Positions 19,728 through 30,071 are shown, counted from the stretch's first letter. The stretch is 42,622 nt of DNA from Bacteroidota bacterium (GCA_963169675.1 CAUJFJ010000032.1:1-42622), one strand, 5' to 3'. Made by a program: numbers and translations. The notes: generated from the sequence alone by a model not told the origin.

Positions 19728-20867
19728 CTATTTTTCAGCCGGTTTTGAAATTGCATCGGTATAAACCTGAAAAATTCTTTCTTCCATTTTTTGGATGGTA
19801 TAATCCGCTGCCAGGTTCATTCTTCTGGTTATCAATTCTTTATCCTTAGAATTGCGGTTTTTGTAGTAGTAATTCAATCTGCTACAGAGTTGTTGTTCAT
19901 CCTCAACAATGTCTTCATTGAACTCATTTTCAACTATTTCAAGCATGCCCCCGGCATCCTTAAATACGATGGTAGGCTTTCCAAGTCCAAGTGTTTCAAC
20001 GGCTACTAATCCAAAAGCCTCATTTTGTGAAGAAAACACACACACATCCATTGAATTTTGGTACGATCTCACAGCCGATTGAAATCCTGTCAGCAAGGTT
20101 TTTGACTGAATATCTTGATCCTTAACCCACATTTCGATCTGATTTTTCAGAATTCCATCTCCAACAAGCATTAATACAACATCGTTTTTATCTTTGGCAA
20201 ATAAGGCAAATCCTTGAATCAGTCTGTCTATTCGTTTTACTCCTACAAAACGTGATGATGTTCCAACCACAAATTTATCTGCAATAAAGTCCCGGTGATT
20301 TTTGTCGGGAATCATTTCCGTGTTTGAAGAATTCTCGAGAAATATACCGTTAGGAATAATAACGCCCTTGATTTTGCCAGTATTAAAGAGACGGTCGGAT
20401 AATTGTTTTGAAAACCTGGAATTGTAAGTGATGTATGAAGTGAATGCAGGCAAAATAAGTTTGCTCAGAAATTGATTTATACTGTCTGTAATTCTTTTTT
20501 TTCTTCCAAAGAAAAAATTTCCATGAACCGTATAGATTATCTTTTTGCCTGACAATCCAGCCATGAGGTAAACTATGGGATTGAAGGTATGTATGTGGAT
20601 GATATCGGCTTCGATGAACTTGTTGCGAAGCAATTTTAATATAGATGGTCGGACGTCATTTCCGTTTTTCATTCCAACGAAAGTGTGGGTTAATCCGGTT
20701 TCATTGAGTTTATCAATGAAATTACCTTTACGGCATCCAATTAGTATTTGTGTCTCTAAACGGACATTCGATCGCTGGGCCAGCGATAAATCCATTACCA
20801 GTTTTTCGATCCCTCCGAAGTTAGCGGACCAAATATAATGGACGACAACAAGTTTGTTGTTTTTCAA
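19728..20867 (-). CDS. Glycosyltransferase family 4/1 protein
   Basis: 'VHYIWSANFGGIEKLVMDLS' and 'VCVFSSQNEAFGLVAVETLGLGKPTIVFKDAGGMLEIV' GT-B motifs. Confidence 0.88.
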   Translation of the reverse strand: MKNNKLVVVHYIWSANFGGIEKLVMDLSLAQRSNVRLETQILIGCRKGNFIDKLNETGLTHTFVGMKNGNDVRPSILKLLRNKFIEADIIHIHTFNPIVYLMAGLSGKKIIYTVHGNFFFGRKKRITDSINQFLSKLILPAFTSYITYNSRFSKQLSDRLFNTGKIKGVIIPNGIFLENSSNTEMIPDKNHRDFIADKFVVGTSSRFVGVKRIDRLIQGFALFAKDKNDVVLMLVGDGILKNQIEMWVKDQDIQSKTLLTGFQSAVRSYQNSMDVCVFSSQNEAFGLVAVETLGLGKPTIVFKDAGGMLEIVENEFNEDIVEDEQQLCSRLNYYYKNRNSKDKELITRRMNLAADYTIQKMEERIFQVYTDAISKPAEK

Positions 20868-20877
20868 ATTGATTCAG

Positions 20878-21855
20878 TTAGGAAAATATATTTAATGGGA
20901 ATCCACCGCATATGAATGATGGCAGATGTTGTTTATTGTATTTTAGAGCTTCTCCGAAGATTTGATGACGGTTTTGAAGTATTGAATTGGCTTCAGTTCT
21001 GACAGCAGATTTTTTTATTGTTACTTGATAATTATTCAATCTGTTATTTATTTTTCTTAAGACTGAAAATTTGTTTGAAAGTAATGGGGGAATTGATATG
21101 CCATTGGAGTTGATAGACATTTTATCCCCCGACTGAACAGTTATACTCTTTGCAATCTTGTGGACCTTGTTATCCATATAAAATCCATTTTCATCAATGG
21201 CCTTATTTATCGTATTTTCAAGTTGCTTATAATACAGTAAAGTAAGTTCTATAAGTTTTTGCTTTTGGAACGGGCTGTTGAAAAAGTTATCTCTGACTTT
21301 CATGAGCTCTTGCAAGGTAATGTTTAGAGGTTCATTTACCAAGTTGAGAAATCTCAAATCTGTTTGCAATGCTTTAGCATGAAGTAGAATCCCTCTTACT
21401 TTAATATTTTTTTGTGTAATATTGAGATGAATGCTGATCCATGCTTTGACCAGGTATTCAAGAGCAATCTGGTGTTCCAGATGAGTTCTGTCCGATTCTG
21501 AAAGTGTATAACTGGTAAGGTTTACCGATTCTCCTCCCTGTAGTTTGAAATTTCCAAAAAAAGTAAATTTCTCCATTTTTAAAGCCAACGATTCCGATGT
21601 ACCAAAGAGATTGTGGCAAAAAAGGTAACGGTCACTTGAAGAGATGTCTGCAACCGGGTTTTCATTACAAATGAAGCCATCTTTAAAAACAATGTAATAA
21701 TCAATATCGGAGATCCCGGGTGTGTTTATACCACCTACCTGAAAAATTGACTTCACTCCCGAAATACGAAGCAGCTTTTCGGTCATGCGATTCAAGCAGC
21801 TTTCGTATTCTGAACGGTCAACAGGTTTAGGTATGTCTGATAAATTATAACTCAT
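20878..21855 (-). CDS. Nucleotidyltransferase-fold-like protein, second of an adjacent pair
   Basis: N-terminal 'FQVGGINTPGISDIDYYIVF' resembles the Pol-beta superfamily GG..(7)..DxD motif; overlaps the upstream gene by 11 nt. Confidence 0.5.
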   Translation of the reverse strand: MSYNLSDIPKPVDRSEYESCLNRMTEKLLRISGVKSIFQVGGINTPGISDIDYYIVFKDGFICNENPVADISSSDRYLFCHNLFGTSESLALKMEKFTFFGNFKLQGGESVNLTSYTLSESDRTHLEHQIALEYLVKAWISIHLNITQKNIKVRGILLHAKALQTDLRFLNLVNEPLNITLQELMKVRDNFFNSPFQKQKLIELTLLYYKQLENTINKAIDENGFYMDNKVHKIAKSITVQSGDKMSINSNGISIPPLLSNKFSVLRKINNRLNNYQVTIKKSAVRTEANSILQNRHQIFGEALKYNKQHLPSFICGGFPLNIFS

Positions 21856-22849
21856 TTGATTTCTTTAGCATAGTTTGAGCCAGTAGATTCATTTGCTGAA
21901 GCAAACCTTTTTGGAAGGCCTGTAAAGTATCACCGGATAGTGAACCGGATGATTTTATTAGTTTACTTTTCAATTGTGAAGTAACAATGACCGGAGGACT
22001 AAATGGTAAGTTGTTTGTTGGTCGGGTCCAATTTAATCTTAATTGAGAGACAGTTCTCATAGGAAGCCATTCTTCATCACTAAAATGAGATGCTGCCTTT
22101 TCAAAGCTAAATTTTTTGAAAATTCCTTCACCCGTAATTTTTTGGATAAACAGTGTAGGGAGTAACATGAATTCACTTAGTAAATTTTTGACTTCATAAT
22201 TATTCGCAGGAATTCGACCTGTTGATGTTTTCTTAACAATGGAATTTACCAGGTTTTCAAGAGATCGTGAAGATTTGAAGTTGTAGTGACTTGCGTTGAT
22301 CTCAAGGTTTAAATTTCCATAAAGAGATTTAGAATGTTTTAATAGTTCTCTTGGAAAATAGTAATCGGGAAATTCTGTTAATTCATGTTCCAAAATTATA
22401 AACCAACTGTGATGCTGAAGATTATCATAGGCAAACATCAGTGAAAAGGATCTGCTTATTTTGATTGCAGTTTGTATCAGTTTGTTTTTATCCTTAAAAG
22501 TATCATTTTTTAAAATCAGCAATCCATCGAAGTCGCTATATTCTATTTCTTCATTTGTGCCTATGCTTCCATGAATCAATGCTGCAACTAAATTATCATG
22601 TAATTCCGATTGAACATACTCAGTAATTCGTTTGACCTCAGAATTGTGTGAGATTAATGGATCTATATGAAAACTCTCTGACTGAGAATATAGAGGTTTG
22701 TTTAATGAATTAAATGCAGTAATTATTGCACCTGCATTTTTGTAAAAAGGTATTTGGTTATTTGCGTAAGAAAGTAGTTTGTCGCCGGATGAAATGCAAC
22801 CATCTGTCAGATAGCGAACAAGCATTGTTCTGAAAGCGTGCATTTCCAT
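21845..22849 (-). CDS. Nucleotidyltransferase-superfamily protein, first of an adjacent pair
   Basis: 'LVAALIHGSIGTNEEIEYSDFDGLLIL' fits the minimal NTase signature hGS-x(10)-DhD-h. Confidence 0.65.
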   Translation of the reverse strand: MEMHAFRTMLVRYLTDGCISSGDKLLSYANNQIPFYKNAGAIITAFNSLNKPLYSQSESFHIDPLISHNSEVKRITEYVQSELHDNLVAALIHGSIGTNEEIEYSDFDGLLILKNDTFKDKNKLIQTAIKISRSFSLMFAYDNLQHHSWFIILEHELTEFPDYYFPRELLKHSKSLYGNLNLEINASHYNFKSSRSLENLVNSIVKKTSTGRIPANNYEVKNLLSEFMLLPTLFIQKITGEGIFKKFSFEKAASHFSDEEWLPMRTVSQLRLNWTRPTNNLPFSPPVIVTSQLKSKLIKSSGSLSGDTLQAFQKGLLQQMNLLAQTMLKKSNEL

Positions 22850-22861
22850 TTCTGTAATAGA

Positions 22862-24007
22862 TTATTTCTTCTTAAATACAGCTAAAACTGCGCTGGGACC
22901 ATACTTGGCTGACATTTTACCCAATGTTGAAAGAACTATTTCGTCGGTTGCGGAAAGCATGTTGATTACAAATTTTTGCAGCATGATTTTCCTTGAAATA
23001 TTCTTGATCAGGGTTTCAATCATTGTTCTTAATGCTGAAATCTGGTACTTTACTGAAACAGGATGAAAGTTTATTTCAGCCATTAATTTTGTAATTTCAG
23101 CCAGATCTATTTTGCCATCATGTTCACTATGTTCGTAGGTTGTCATGGCTTTTTTCAGACTTTCCATCCCGGGAACATTAAGAGTTGGTCGGTTTATAGG
23201 TTCGTGAAATGCAAAGTATCCTCCGGGAATAATCAGGTTATGACATTCTTTAACAGCATCAGACGGTCTTGGAAGATGATGAAGCATTCCAAAACTGATT
23301 ATAGCTTCAAATGATTCCGGTTTGAATGGAAGGTTTAAAGCACTTGTTTGGATAAAATCACCTGTGGGAATTGCTTGTTTCGCTACCAGCAATCTTTTGA
23401 ATGAAATATCGGTTCCAATGTAGTTGTAGCTATTTTTTCCCGGATCAAAATTGTAGGATATGGTTCTGGAGTTACCTGAACCAATTTCCAGCATAAATTT
23501 ATTTTTAATATGATTTGAAATCAGGTCAATGATGTATTTTTTTCTGGGCAGAAATATTCTCCAAATAGGTTTGTTTTTAATTTCCTGCAACATTTTGTTT
23601 CGCTGATCATCGGAACTTACTTCTTTATCGTAATATTTCATTTCCTCTCTGTTCCATTTTCCATCAAAAGTATCTGCTGTTTTTTGCAATCGTGTGAGTG
23701 TTTCTGCAGTAATTTCTTTGTATGGAGAGGGAAGTGCCGGGAGCATTGATTCGAGGAGACTGCAATGATGATTCGTGTCAACATCCAAATCATTTAGGAG
23801 TATGGCAACGGCCCCACTAATTGGATAAGCTGTTCTCCCTTCTTCAGCAATTAACACACCTTCCAGAATGTCATCTTCATTATGAATTTCAGAATCAATC
23901 AGATTTGTAATGATCTGGTTGTTTCGCGAAACACTAATGCCAAATACCTTGAACTTAACTGTGCGGTTGTTAGGATCACGTAATAAAGGAATTATTTTTT
24001 TTCTCAT
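22862..24007 (-). CDS. Class I SAM-dependent methyltransferase with Trm112-like N-terminal segment
   Basis: 'FMLEIGSGNSRTISYNF..NSYNYIGTDISFKRL' motif I/II, 'FEAIISFGMLHHLPRPSDAVKECHNLIIPGGYFAFHEP'; N-terminus 'ILEGVLIAEEGRTAYPISGAVAILL' resembles a Trm112-like element. Confidence 0.85.
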   Translation of the reverse strand: MRKKIIPLLRDPNNRTVKFKVFGISVSRNNQIITNLIDSEIHNEDDILEGVLIAEEGRTAYPISGAVAILLNDLDVDTNHHCSLLESMLPALPSPYKEITAETLTRLQKTADTFDGKWNREEMKYYDKEVSSDDQRNKMLQEIKNKPIWRIFLPRKKYIIDLISNHIKNKFMLEIGSGNSRTISYNFDPGKNSYNYIGTDISFKRLLVAKQAIPTGDFIQTSALNLPFKPESFEAIISFGMLHHLPRPSDAVKECHNLIIPGGYFAFHEPINRPTLNVPGMESLKKAMTTYEHSEHDGKIDLAEITKLMAEINFHPVSVKYQISALRTMIETLIKNISRKIMLQKFVINMLSATDEIVLSTLGKMSAKYGPSAVLAVFKKK

Positions 24008-24140
24008 TTATGTGTGTTTTATGATTACCTGAAAGCAGCTAAGGAGATTGCCTGTTTGTTTCCGGGTTACAAGTATTGGTTAAATTGAAAATATCATATA
24101 TGCTGATAACTGCAATTATAGCAAGATATTAAATTATTTC

Positions 24141-25514
24141 CTAATGATTTAAGCTATTTTCTGTGTCAGGAATGTTAGCTGTTCCCATTTTATGCTCATC
24201 AGAATCGAGCTTTTTCAGTGCATAGTATATGAAAAATCCGGGCATAATAACATTCATCAATATCATTGTGAATGCCATACCATCTGATCCATATTTTGGA
24301 ATCAGAAAATAGGCTGTAGTCAGGCCTGTTATAAAGCCTATTATAGATACTTTTAGTCTCAAATATACCAGATCAATAGCCTGTAATAAGGGCTGAATCC
24401 AGAAAAACATTGCATAAATTAAGGAAGCTCCGGTCAGTAAATAGAAGGTGGTACCTGCTTCCAGATACTCTTCTCCAAATGCTGTTTTTATTATCCATTG
24501 GTTGAAAAATATGGCAACAAGCATGAAAATGGTTGCAGGAATTGCGGCCATGGCGGTTAATTTTAAAAGCATCATCCTGATGGACTTAAATTGCTTTTCA
24601 GCATGGAGCTTACAAAGTTGTGGAAAAATGGAGTTTGATAATGGGTCAGTGAGGGTTAGAATAGAAAATGCCAATTTTTTACCGACAGCATAATATGCCG
24701 CCTGTGTTGGACTTGAAGCCAATATCCCAATTAAGAGTACATCTCCATTATTGATTAATGACTGAATTGTTCTGGAAAAGGAATTAGTAATTACAAAAAC
24801 TCTGATTTCTTTGAATTGAGCAGATATAATTGAAATTTTTGCTTTGGTATGTTCACGTAATTCAGGCAAAAGTTCCCTGAACGCAGCAATAGCCGGAATT
24901 GCACCGTTAATAAATCTGGAAAACAAAATGGCAATTAGAAAATAGTGAAGCTCTTTTGGCCATATAAATAAAGCACTGGTTATAAGCGATAATTCAATTA
25001 CATCCATTATCATCTGGATGACAGAATTTACTTTAAACTTGAAATATAGTCTAAGGACACCTCTGCTTATTTGATTAAATAATAAGGCACTGGCCGCAAA
25101 AGTATAAGTAATAGAGAACCACGAAAGACCAGGAGCCTTTATGAAAGTGTCGTAGGTAGTGAATGTTAGAATACTGATAACTGTTACTGAAGCAACAGCA
25201 ATTCCAAGAGTTGCCAGAACACTGATCTTGATCAGAGCAACTAATTTATCCGGTCTGTTTTCTGCTTTAAATTTAGCACCAAACCTGATAATCGCAGTTG
25301 CGAGATTCAGATTCAATACCTCCATCACGGTAGTAATGAATGCAACTATTACTGTATAAATACCAAAAAGTTCGGCACCAAGTCCCCGTGCTATAACAAT
25401 GGCACGTAGAAAGGTAAGGATAACTCCAAAAATATTTGCAAAAAAGACCCATGAACTATTCTTAAATAGTGTTTTGCTTTGGGTGTCGAGTCTTTTACTG
25501 ATAAATTTTTTCAT
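24141..25514 (-). CDS. Polysaccharide flippase (Wzx-like, MATE/PST family)
   Basis: Repeated hydrophobic helices; 'KNSSWVFFANIFGVILTFLRAIVIARGLGAELFGIYTVI' N-terminus typical of PST flippases. Confidence 0.87.
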   Translation of the reverse strand: MKKFISKRLDTQSKTLFKNSSWVFFANIFGVILTFLRAIVIARGLGAELFGIYTVIVAFITTVMEVLNLNLATAIIRFGAKFKAENRPDKLVALIKISVLATLGIAVASVTVISILTFTTYDTFIKAPGLSWFSITYTFAASALLFNQISRGVLRLYFKFKVNSVIQMIMDVIELSLITSALFIWPKELHYFLIAILFSRFINGAIPAIAAFRELLPELREHTKAKISIISAQFKEIRVFVITNSFSRTIQSLINNGDVLLIGILASSPTQAAYYAVGKKLAFSILTLTDPLSNSIFPQLCKLHAEKQFKSIRMMLLKLTAMAAIPATIFMLVAIFFNQWIIKTAFGEEYLEAGTTFYLLTGASLIYAMFFWIQPLLQAIDLVYLRLKVSIIGFITGLTTAYFLIPKYGSDGMAFTMILMNVIMPGFFIYYALKKLDSDEHKMGTANIPDTENSLNH

Positions 25515-25546
25515 GTCCCCAAAGTATCATAACGCCTTTTCAGAAA

Positions 25547-27967
25547 TCATGAACTTTTTTTGCTTCTTTTTTTACGACGAGATTTTTTGTTGTCCTCCTC
25601 ATAATACCCGTAGCCATATCCGTAACCATAACCATAACCATATCCATAGCCATAGGTCAGTGCATTGGTTTTAACCGCATTGAAAATAACACTCAGATTT
25701 GGAAGTTTATTCTCGTTATAAAGAGTATTAATGAATTCAATGTGTTGCTTCCGTGTAACATTTTGTCTGATAACATAGATGGTAGAATCCACATATTTAC
25801 TCAGCAACATTCCATCTGTTACAACTCCAATAGGAGGGGAGTCAATTATAATGACATCATAATTTGTCTCGAGATAATGGAAGAAATCATCCATTTTTGA
25901 ACTTAGGATGAGCTCAGATGGATTTGGAGGTTTAGGGCCTGATAAAATAATATCCAGGTTTGGTAAAGAAACCGATGGTTGAATAATTTCTTCCATCGAT
26001 GAGACACCGATCAGAAAATTCGAAATTCCAATATCGCTTGGAAGTTTGAATTCTTCATTTTTCTTAGGCTTTCTGAGGTCACCTCCAACCAGAACAACTT
26101 TTTTGCCTGAGATAGCATAAATGGCCGAAAGATTTGCTGCGCAGAAACTTTTACCTTCTGATGAAATAGAAGAGGTAACCAGAATTTTCCTGCATTTGTT
26201 ATTGGCAGCAAAATATTGAAGGTTTGTTCTGATGGAACGGAAAGATTCAGCAATTAATGATTCCGGACGATGTGCAACGATCAGATTGTCGTGTTCATCG
26301 TTGTATCCAACCATTCCTAAAACAGGAATATTTGTGATAGTTTCGAGATCACCGGCATCTTTAATTTTATCGTTCAGTATTTCTTTAATGTAGACAAATG
26401 CAGCGGGCAAAAGAAATCCAAGTAAAATAGCAAAAGTGTAGGTCTGATTGGGAACAGGCTTTACAGGCTTATAAGATGCTCTTGCTTTGTCTACAATTCT
26501 ATTGTCAGAATTGGTAGAGGCCAGAAGGATTGCTGTTTCTGCTTTTTTCTGTAACAGATAGTTATAAAGCCCTTCCCTGATTGTTGCCTGACGTTCCATG
26601 CCTACCAATGCACGTTGAGTTTTTGGAACAGTTTTGATTTTTCCCTGAATTCTTGCCAGTTGAAGTTCGGCCTGTTCTTTAGAAGCATTCAATCCGTTTT
26701 TGATGGATCTGACGTTTTCAAGCAAATCTTCTTTCGTGTTCTGAATTTGAATATTCAGGGAAACAATAATAGGATTATCCGGTTGCGTAGAATTTAATTG
26801 CCCTTTCCGCTGTATCTGCAAATCGCTTAATTGGGTAATAAGTTTTGTAAGCAATGGATCTGCAATACCAAGTGAAGAAGGTGAGATTTTGTCTAAATCT
26901 TTATCTTTTATAATGTACTCTTCCAGATATTTCAAAAATGATAGCTGTATATCAATTTCAGAAATCCTTTCATCATATACTTTTACACTTCCAAGAAATG
27001 CCTGTGCTTCAGTTCCTATATCGGTAATTCCTTTTTCTGTTTTGAACATTTCCAGATCTTCTTCAGATGATTTCAGATCTTCGGTAATCTTATCCAGTTG
27101 TTCATCAATAAACTTCAAAGAGGAAGTAGCATTTTCATTTTTCTGATCGATACCGCTTTGGATAAAAACTTCCAAAAGTGTATTCAGAAAATCGCCAGCC
27201 TTTTGTGGTACAGGATCTTTAAGAGAAAGTTGTAGTACGGTCGATTTTTTACTTACAAAACGAATCGATAAGGCATTGGTATATTTGTCTACGAGGTTGT
27301 CGAAGTTATGAATCGTTGCAACGAAACGACGCTTTTCAAATTCTGCTTTTCTGAAATCAGCATCCCTGAACTTATCTGTTTTTACAATTTTGAATTTACC
27401 AATTTTATTGGTGATTAGATCATCAAACTTGTGTTTTTCACTATATACACCATCATCATTTTTTAAAGAATAGGTAATTTCAAAATTCTTGTCATCAATT
27501 ACGTTGATATTAATTGGTTTTTCAAAAATTCTGAATGATAATGAATCGTATTCAATTTTAATTGGTGATTGCAGGTAAAGCTCAGACCTTTTGACACTTC
27601 CTCTGAGCATGTATGTAATATCGAAATCAAGGCGTCTCAGCGTTTTGCTGATAATTGCTCTTGATTGGATCAGTTCAACATCGTTGTCAATTCCACCTTG
27701 ATTATCAAAGTTGTTTAGTTGAGTCAATAAATCCGATGCAGCCTGATTTCGTTTATCGTCTTTTATGAGAAGTGTACAGGATGCGTTGTATAATGGAGTG
27801 GTGTACCAGTTGTATAAATAGGCACCTGAAAAAGTAAATATCAGACTGATTAGGTATAAGTACCAGTATCTGATTACATTTTTGATTAAGAAATATTTAA
27901 AATTAAACTTTTTCTCGTCCTGTAATTTTGTTTCTTTTTTGTTCTCGTTCATTTCAGGATGGATCAT
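25547..27967 (-). CDS. Polysaccharide co-polymerase / BY-type tyrosine autokinase (Wzc-like)
   Basis: Wzz-like N-terminus with TM segments, long coiled coil, kinase domain 'KILVTSSISSEGKSFCAANLSAIYAISGKKVVLVGGDLRKP' and 'YDVIIIDSPPIGVVTDG', Tyr-rich C-terminus. Confidence 0.92.
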   Translation of the reverse strand: MIHPEMNENKKETKLQDEKKFNFKYFLIKNVIRYWYLYLISLIFTFSGAYLYNWYTTPLYNASCTLLIKDDKRNQAASDLLTQLNNFDNQGGIDNDVELIQSRAIISKTLRRLDFDITYMLRGSVKRSELYLQSPIKIEYDSLSFRIFEKPININVIDDKNFEITYSLKNDDGVYSEKHKFDDLITNKIGKFKIVKTDKFRDADFRKAEFEKRRFVATIHNFDNLVDKYTNALSIRFVSKKSTVLQLSLKDPVPQKAGDFLNTLLEVFIQSGIDQKNENATSSLKFIDEQLDKITEDLKSSEEDLEMFKTEKGITDIGTEAQAFLGSVKVYDERISEIDIQLSFLKYLEEYIIKDKDLDKISPSSLGIADPLLTKLITQLSDLQIQRKGQLNSTQPDNPIIVSLNIQIQNTKEDLLENVRSIKNGLNASKEQAELQLARIQGKIKTVPKTQRALVGMERQATIREGLYNYLLQKKAETAILLASTNSDNRIVDKARASYKPVKPVPNQTYTFAILLGFLLPAAFVYIKEILNDKIKDAGDLETITNIPVLGMVGYNDEHDNLIVAHRPESLIAESFRSIRTNLQYFAANNKCRKILVTSSISSEGKSFCAANLSAIYAISGKKVVLVGGDLRKPKKNEEFKLPSDIGISNFLIGVSSMEEIIQPSVSLPNLDIILSGPKPPNPSELILSSKMDDFFHYLETNYDVIIIDSPPIGVVTDGMLLSKYVDSTIYVIRQNVTRKQHIEFINTLYNENKLPNLSVIFNAVKTNALTYGYGYGYGYGYGYGYGYYEEDNKKSRRKKRSKKSS
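25601..25656 (-). repeat. Imperfect hexanucleotide tandem repeat encoding (Gly-Tyr)n
   Basis: cataatacccgtagccatatccgtaaccataaccataaccatatccatagccatagg encodes YGYGYGYGYGYGYGYGYY on the minus strand. Confidence 0.85.
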
Positions 27968-28758
27968 TCGTTAGTAAATCGGACAACAAGCAGGGTAATA
28001 AGTGTCAAACCACTAATTACAATTGGTGCAATCCTGTAAAAGGCATCGGCAGAAGCAATTCTACCTTTACCGGCTGCAACATAGATTACATCACCGGGTC
28101 TCATGTAATAAAATTCTGATTTGAAAAGATCACGTGTGGTTAAATCTAGCTGATTGAATGTTTTCTTGCCATTCTGATCGCGGATAACCATAACACTTTT
28201 ACGGTCGCCGTAAATGGTCAGATCTCCGGCTAATCCTATAGCATCGGTTAAACTCAGTTTTTCATTTCTCACACTATAAACTCCCGGCACTTTCACTTCA
28301 CCAAGAATAGTTACTTTATAAGATTCAAGGTAAACTCTTACTGTGGGACTTTGAAGAAATTTTTCAAGCTTTTGTCTCAATAACTCTCGTATTTCCCGGG
28401 TTGATAGTCCGGAAACTTTTACTTTTCCTAATAAAGGCATTTCGATTTCGCCATTTGCATCAACTAAATAGTTAGTCATGTCTGTACTTGATGTTCCATC
28501 GGCTTTTTGTGAAGGATTGAAAAAACTGGCAGCCTCTGGATTAATGCTTGCAATGTGAATCCCTAAAATGTCGTTGTGCTCAATTTTAGGCTCGAAAGTG
28601 GGTGGCAACTCAATGGCATCTGCTGATGGCCGGGCATCCGGATCTTTTTGAAAATAATCAACTGCTTTCCTGTTTAAACAGGAACTCATCATAAATAGCA
28701 TAAATAACAACAAAACTATCTTTGGAGTAGTTTGTTTATGTGCAAATGGATTATTCAT
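27964..28758 (-). CDS. Polysaccharide export lipoprotein (Wza-like, SLBB)
   Basis: Lipobox-like 'LLFMLFMMSSCLNRK'; 'HNDILGIHIASINPEA', 'YLVDANGEIEMPLLGKVKVSGLSTREI', 'VTILGEVKVPGVYSVRNEKLSLTDAIGLAGDLTIYGDR'. Confidence 0.93.
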   Translation of the reverse strand: MNNPFAHKQTTPKIVLLLFMLFMMSSCLNRKAVDYFQKDPDARPSADAIELPPTFEPKIEHNDILGIHIASINPEAASFFNPSQKADGTSSTDMTNYLVDANGEIEMPLLGKVKVSGLSTREIRELLRQKLEKFLQSPTVRVYLESYKVTILGEVKVPGVYSVRNEKLSLTDAIGLAGDLTIYGDRKSVMVIRDQNGKKTFNQLDLTTRDLFKSEFYYMRPGDVIYVAAGKGRIASADAFYRIAPIVISGLTLITLLVVRFTNE

Positions 28759-28833
28759 GAATTCCTTTATTAATGCTTACTAGGTTGATATTGCAGTAGT
28801 TAGGTTGTTTGAAACCCCACGCCAAAAGGCTTG

Positions 28834-28841
28834 CAAAGATA
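28834..28841 (-). promoter_or_regulatory. Candidate -7 element for the exopolysaccharide operon
   Basis: TATCTTTG on the minus strand, exact fit to TAnnTTTG, about 75 nt upstream of the exporter gene start; no well-spaced TTG recognised. Confidence 0.4.
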
Positions 28842-29053
28842 GAAAAAATTCTATTATTTAATATTTACAGATCGCAATGTTGAGATATCCATTCAATAAG
28901 TGAATCTGAATCATCTAAATGACTTATTGTCAATAGAGTACAATTGTTTATAAGTATTTGTGAGGAAATACGGTCTATAATAATCTGTTTCGTACTCAGA
29001 ATTTGAGACCTGTTAAAGTTGACAAAAATCATTATATCGTCGTTTTAAAGTGG

Positions 29054-29061
29054 TAATTTTG
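29054..29061 (+). promoter_or_regulatory. Candidate -7 element upstream of paaA
   Basis: TAATTTTG, exact fit to TAnnTTTG, 19 nt before the paaA ATG. Confidence 0.4.
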
Positions 29062-29080
29062 TGACATTAATTGTGAAATT

Positions 29081-30013
29081 ATGATAGCTACAGACACAGA
29101 AAGAGAATTAGAATTTCAAGCCAAAATTGACAGGGGAGAAGTTATCGAACCTAAAGATTGGATGCCCGAAAGATATCGGAAACAATTAATTCGGATGATG
29201 TCGCAACATGCTCATTCAGAGGTTGTTGGAATGCTTCCCGAAGGAAATTGGATAACCAGAGCACCCTCGCTTGCCAGAAAAGCCATCTTACTTGCCAAAG
29301 TTCAGGATGAAGGTGGTCACGGACTTTATATTTACAGCGCGGCAGAAACTCTAGGAATCGACAGAGGTGAAATGATTGATCAGCTTCATACCGGCAAAGC
29401 AAAATATTCGTCTATTTTTAATTATCCAACTTTAAACTGGGCAGATATTGGAGCAATTGGCTGGCTGGTTGATGGGGCCGCAATTGTAAATCAAACTGCA
29501 TTGGCAAAGTGCTCTTATGGTCCGTATTCACGAGCCATGATCCGTATTTGCAAAGAAGAAAATTTCCATCATAAACAAGGTTATCAAATGCTAGCTTATA
29601 TGATGCGTGGTACCAAAGAACAGCAGGAAATGGCTCAGGATGCCATGAACCGTTTCTGGTGGCCCGCATTGATGATGTTTGGTCCTTCAGATACTGATTC
29701 TCCCAATAGTGCTGAACTGATGCGCTGGAAAGTAAAGTTGCATTCGAATGACGATTTAAGACAAAGGTTCATTGATAGAACAGTTCCTCAGGCGGAGGCA
29801 ATCGGTTTGAAAATTCCTGATCCGAAAATGAAGTTTAACGAAACTACACGCCATTATGAACATGGTGAAATTGACTGGCAGGAATTTAAGAATGTAGTTA
29901 GTGGAAATGGTCCATGTAACCGCGAACGTTTACGAGCCAGAGTGAAAGCAGATACAGATGGCAAATGGGTCAGAGATGCTGCAGAAGCTTATGCAAAAAA
30001 GCATATGAACTGA
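29081..30013 (+). CDS. paaA: 1,2-phenylacetyl-CoA epoxidase subunit PaaA
   Basis: '[66 protein letters not shown]' is the characteristic PaaA sequence; followed by paaB, C and D. Confidence 0.97.
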   Translation: MIATDTERELEFQAKIDRGEVIEPKDWMPERYRKQLIRMMSQHAHSEVVGMLPEGNWITRAPSLARKAILLAKVQDEGGHGLYIYSAAETLGIDRGEMIDQLHTGKAKYSSIFNYPTLNWADIGAIGWLVDGAAIVNQTALAKCSYGPYSRAMIRICKEENFHHKQGYQMLAYMMRGTKEQQEMAQDAMNRFWWPALMMFGPSDTDSPNSAELMRWKVKLHSNDDLRQRFIDRTVPQAEAIGLKIPDPKMKFNETTRHYEHGEIDWQEFKNVVSGNGPCNRERLRARVKADTDGKWVRDAAEAYAKKHMN

Positions 30014-30071
30014 TATCAGTCATTTTTTTACCAGGAATCATTAAACACCTTGCACCGTTAAATTTATTATT

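Noticed and set aside
25601-25656. Possible CRISPR-like or non-coding tandem repeat
   Set aside because: The hexamer repeat is in frame and encodes the GY tail of the kinase; there are no spacers.
26070-26110. Altered Walker A' motif (VVLVGGDLRKP) in the Wzc-like kinase as a sign of inactivity
   Set aside because: The second Asp, Walker A and Walker B are intact and similar A' variants are, to my knowledge, usual in Bacteroidota kinases, so not strong evidence of loss of function.
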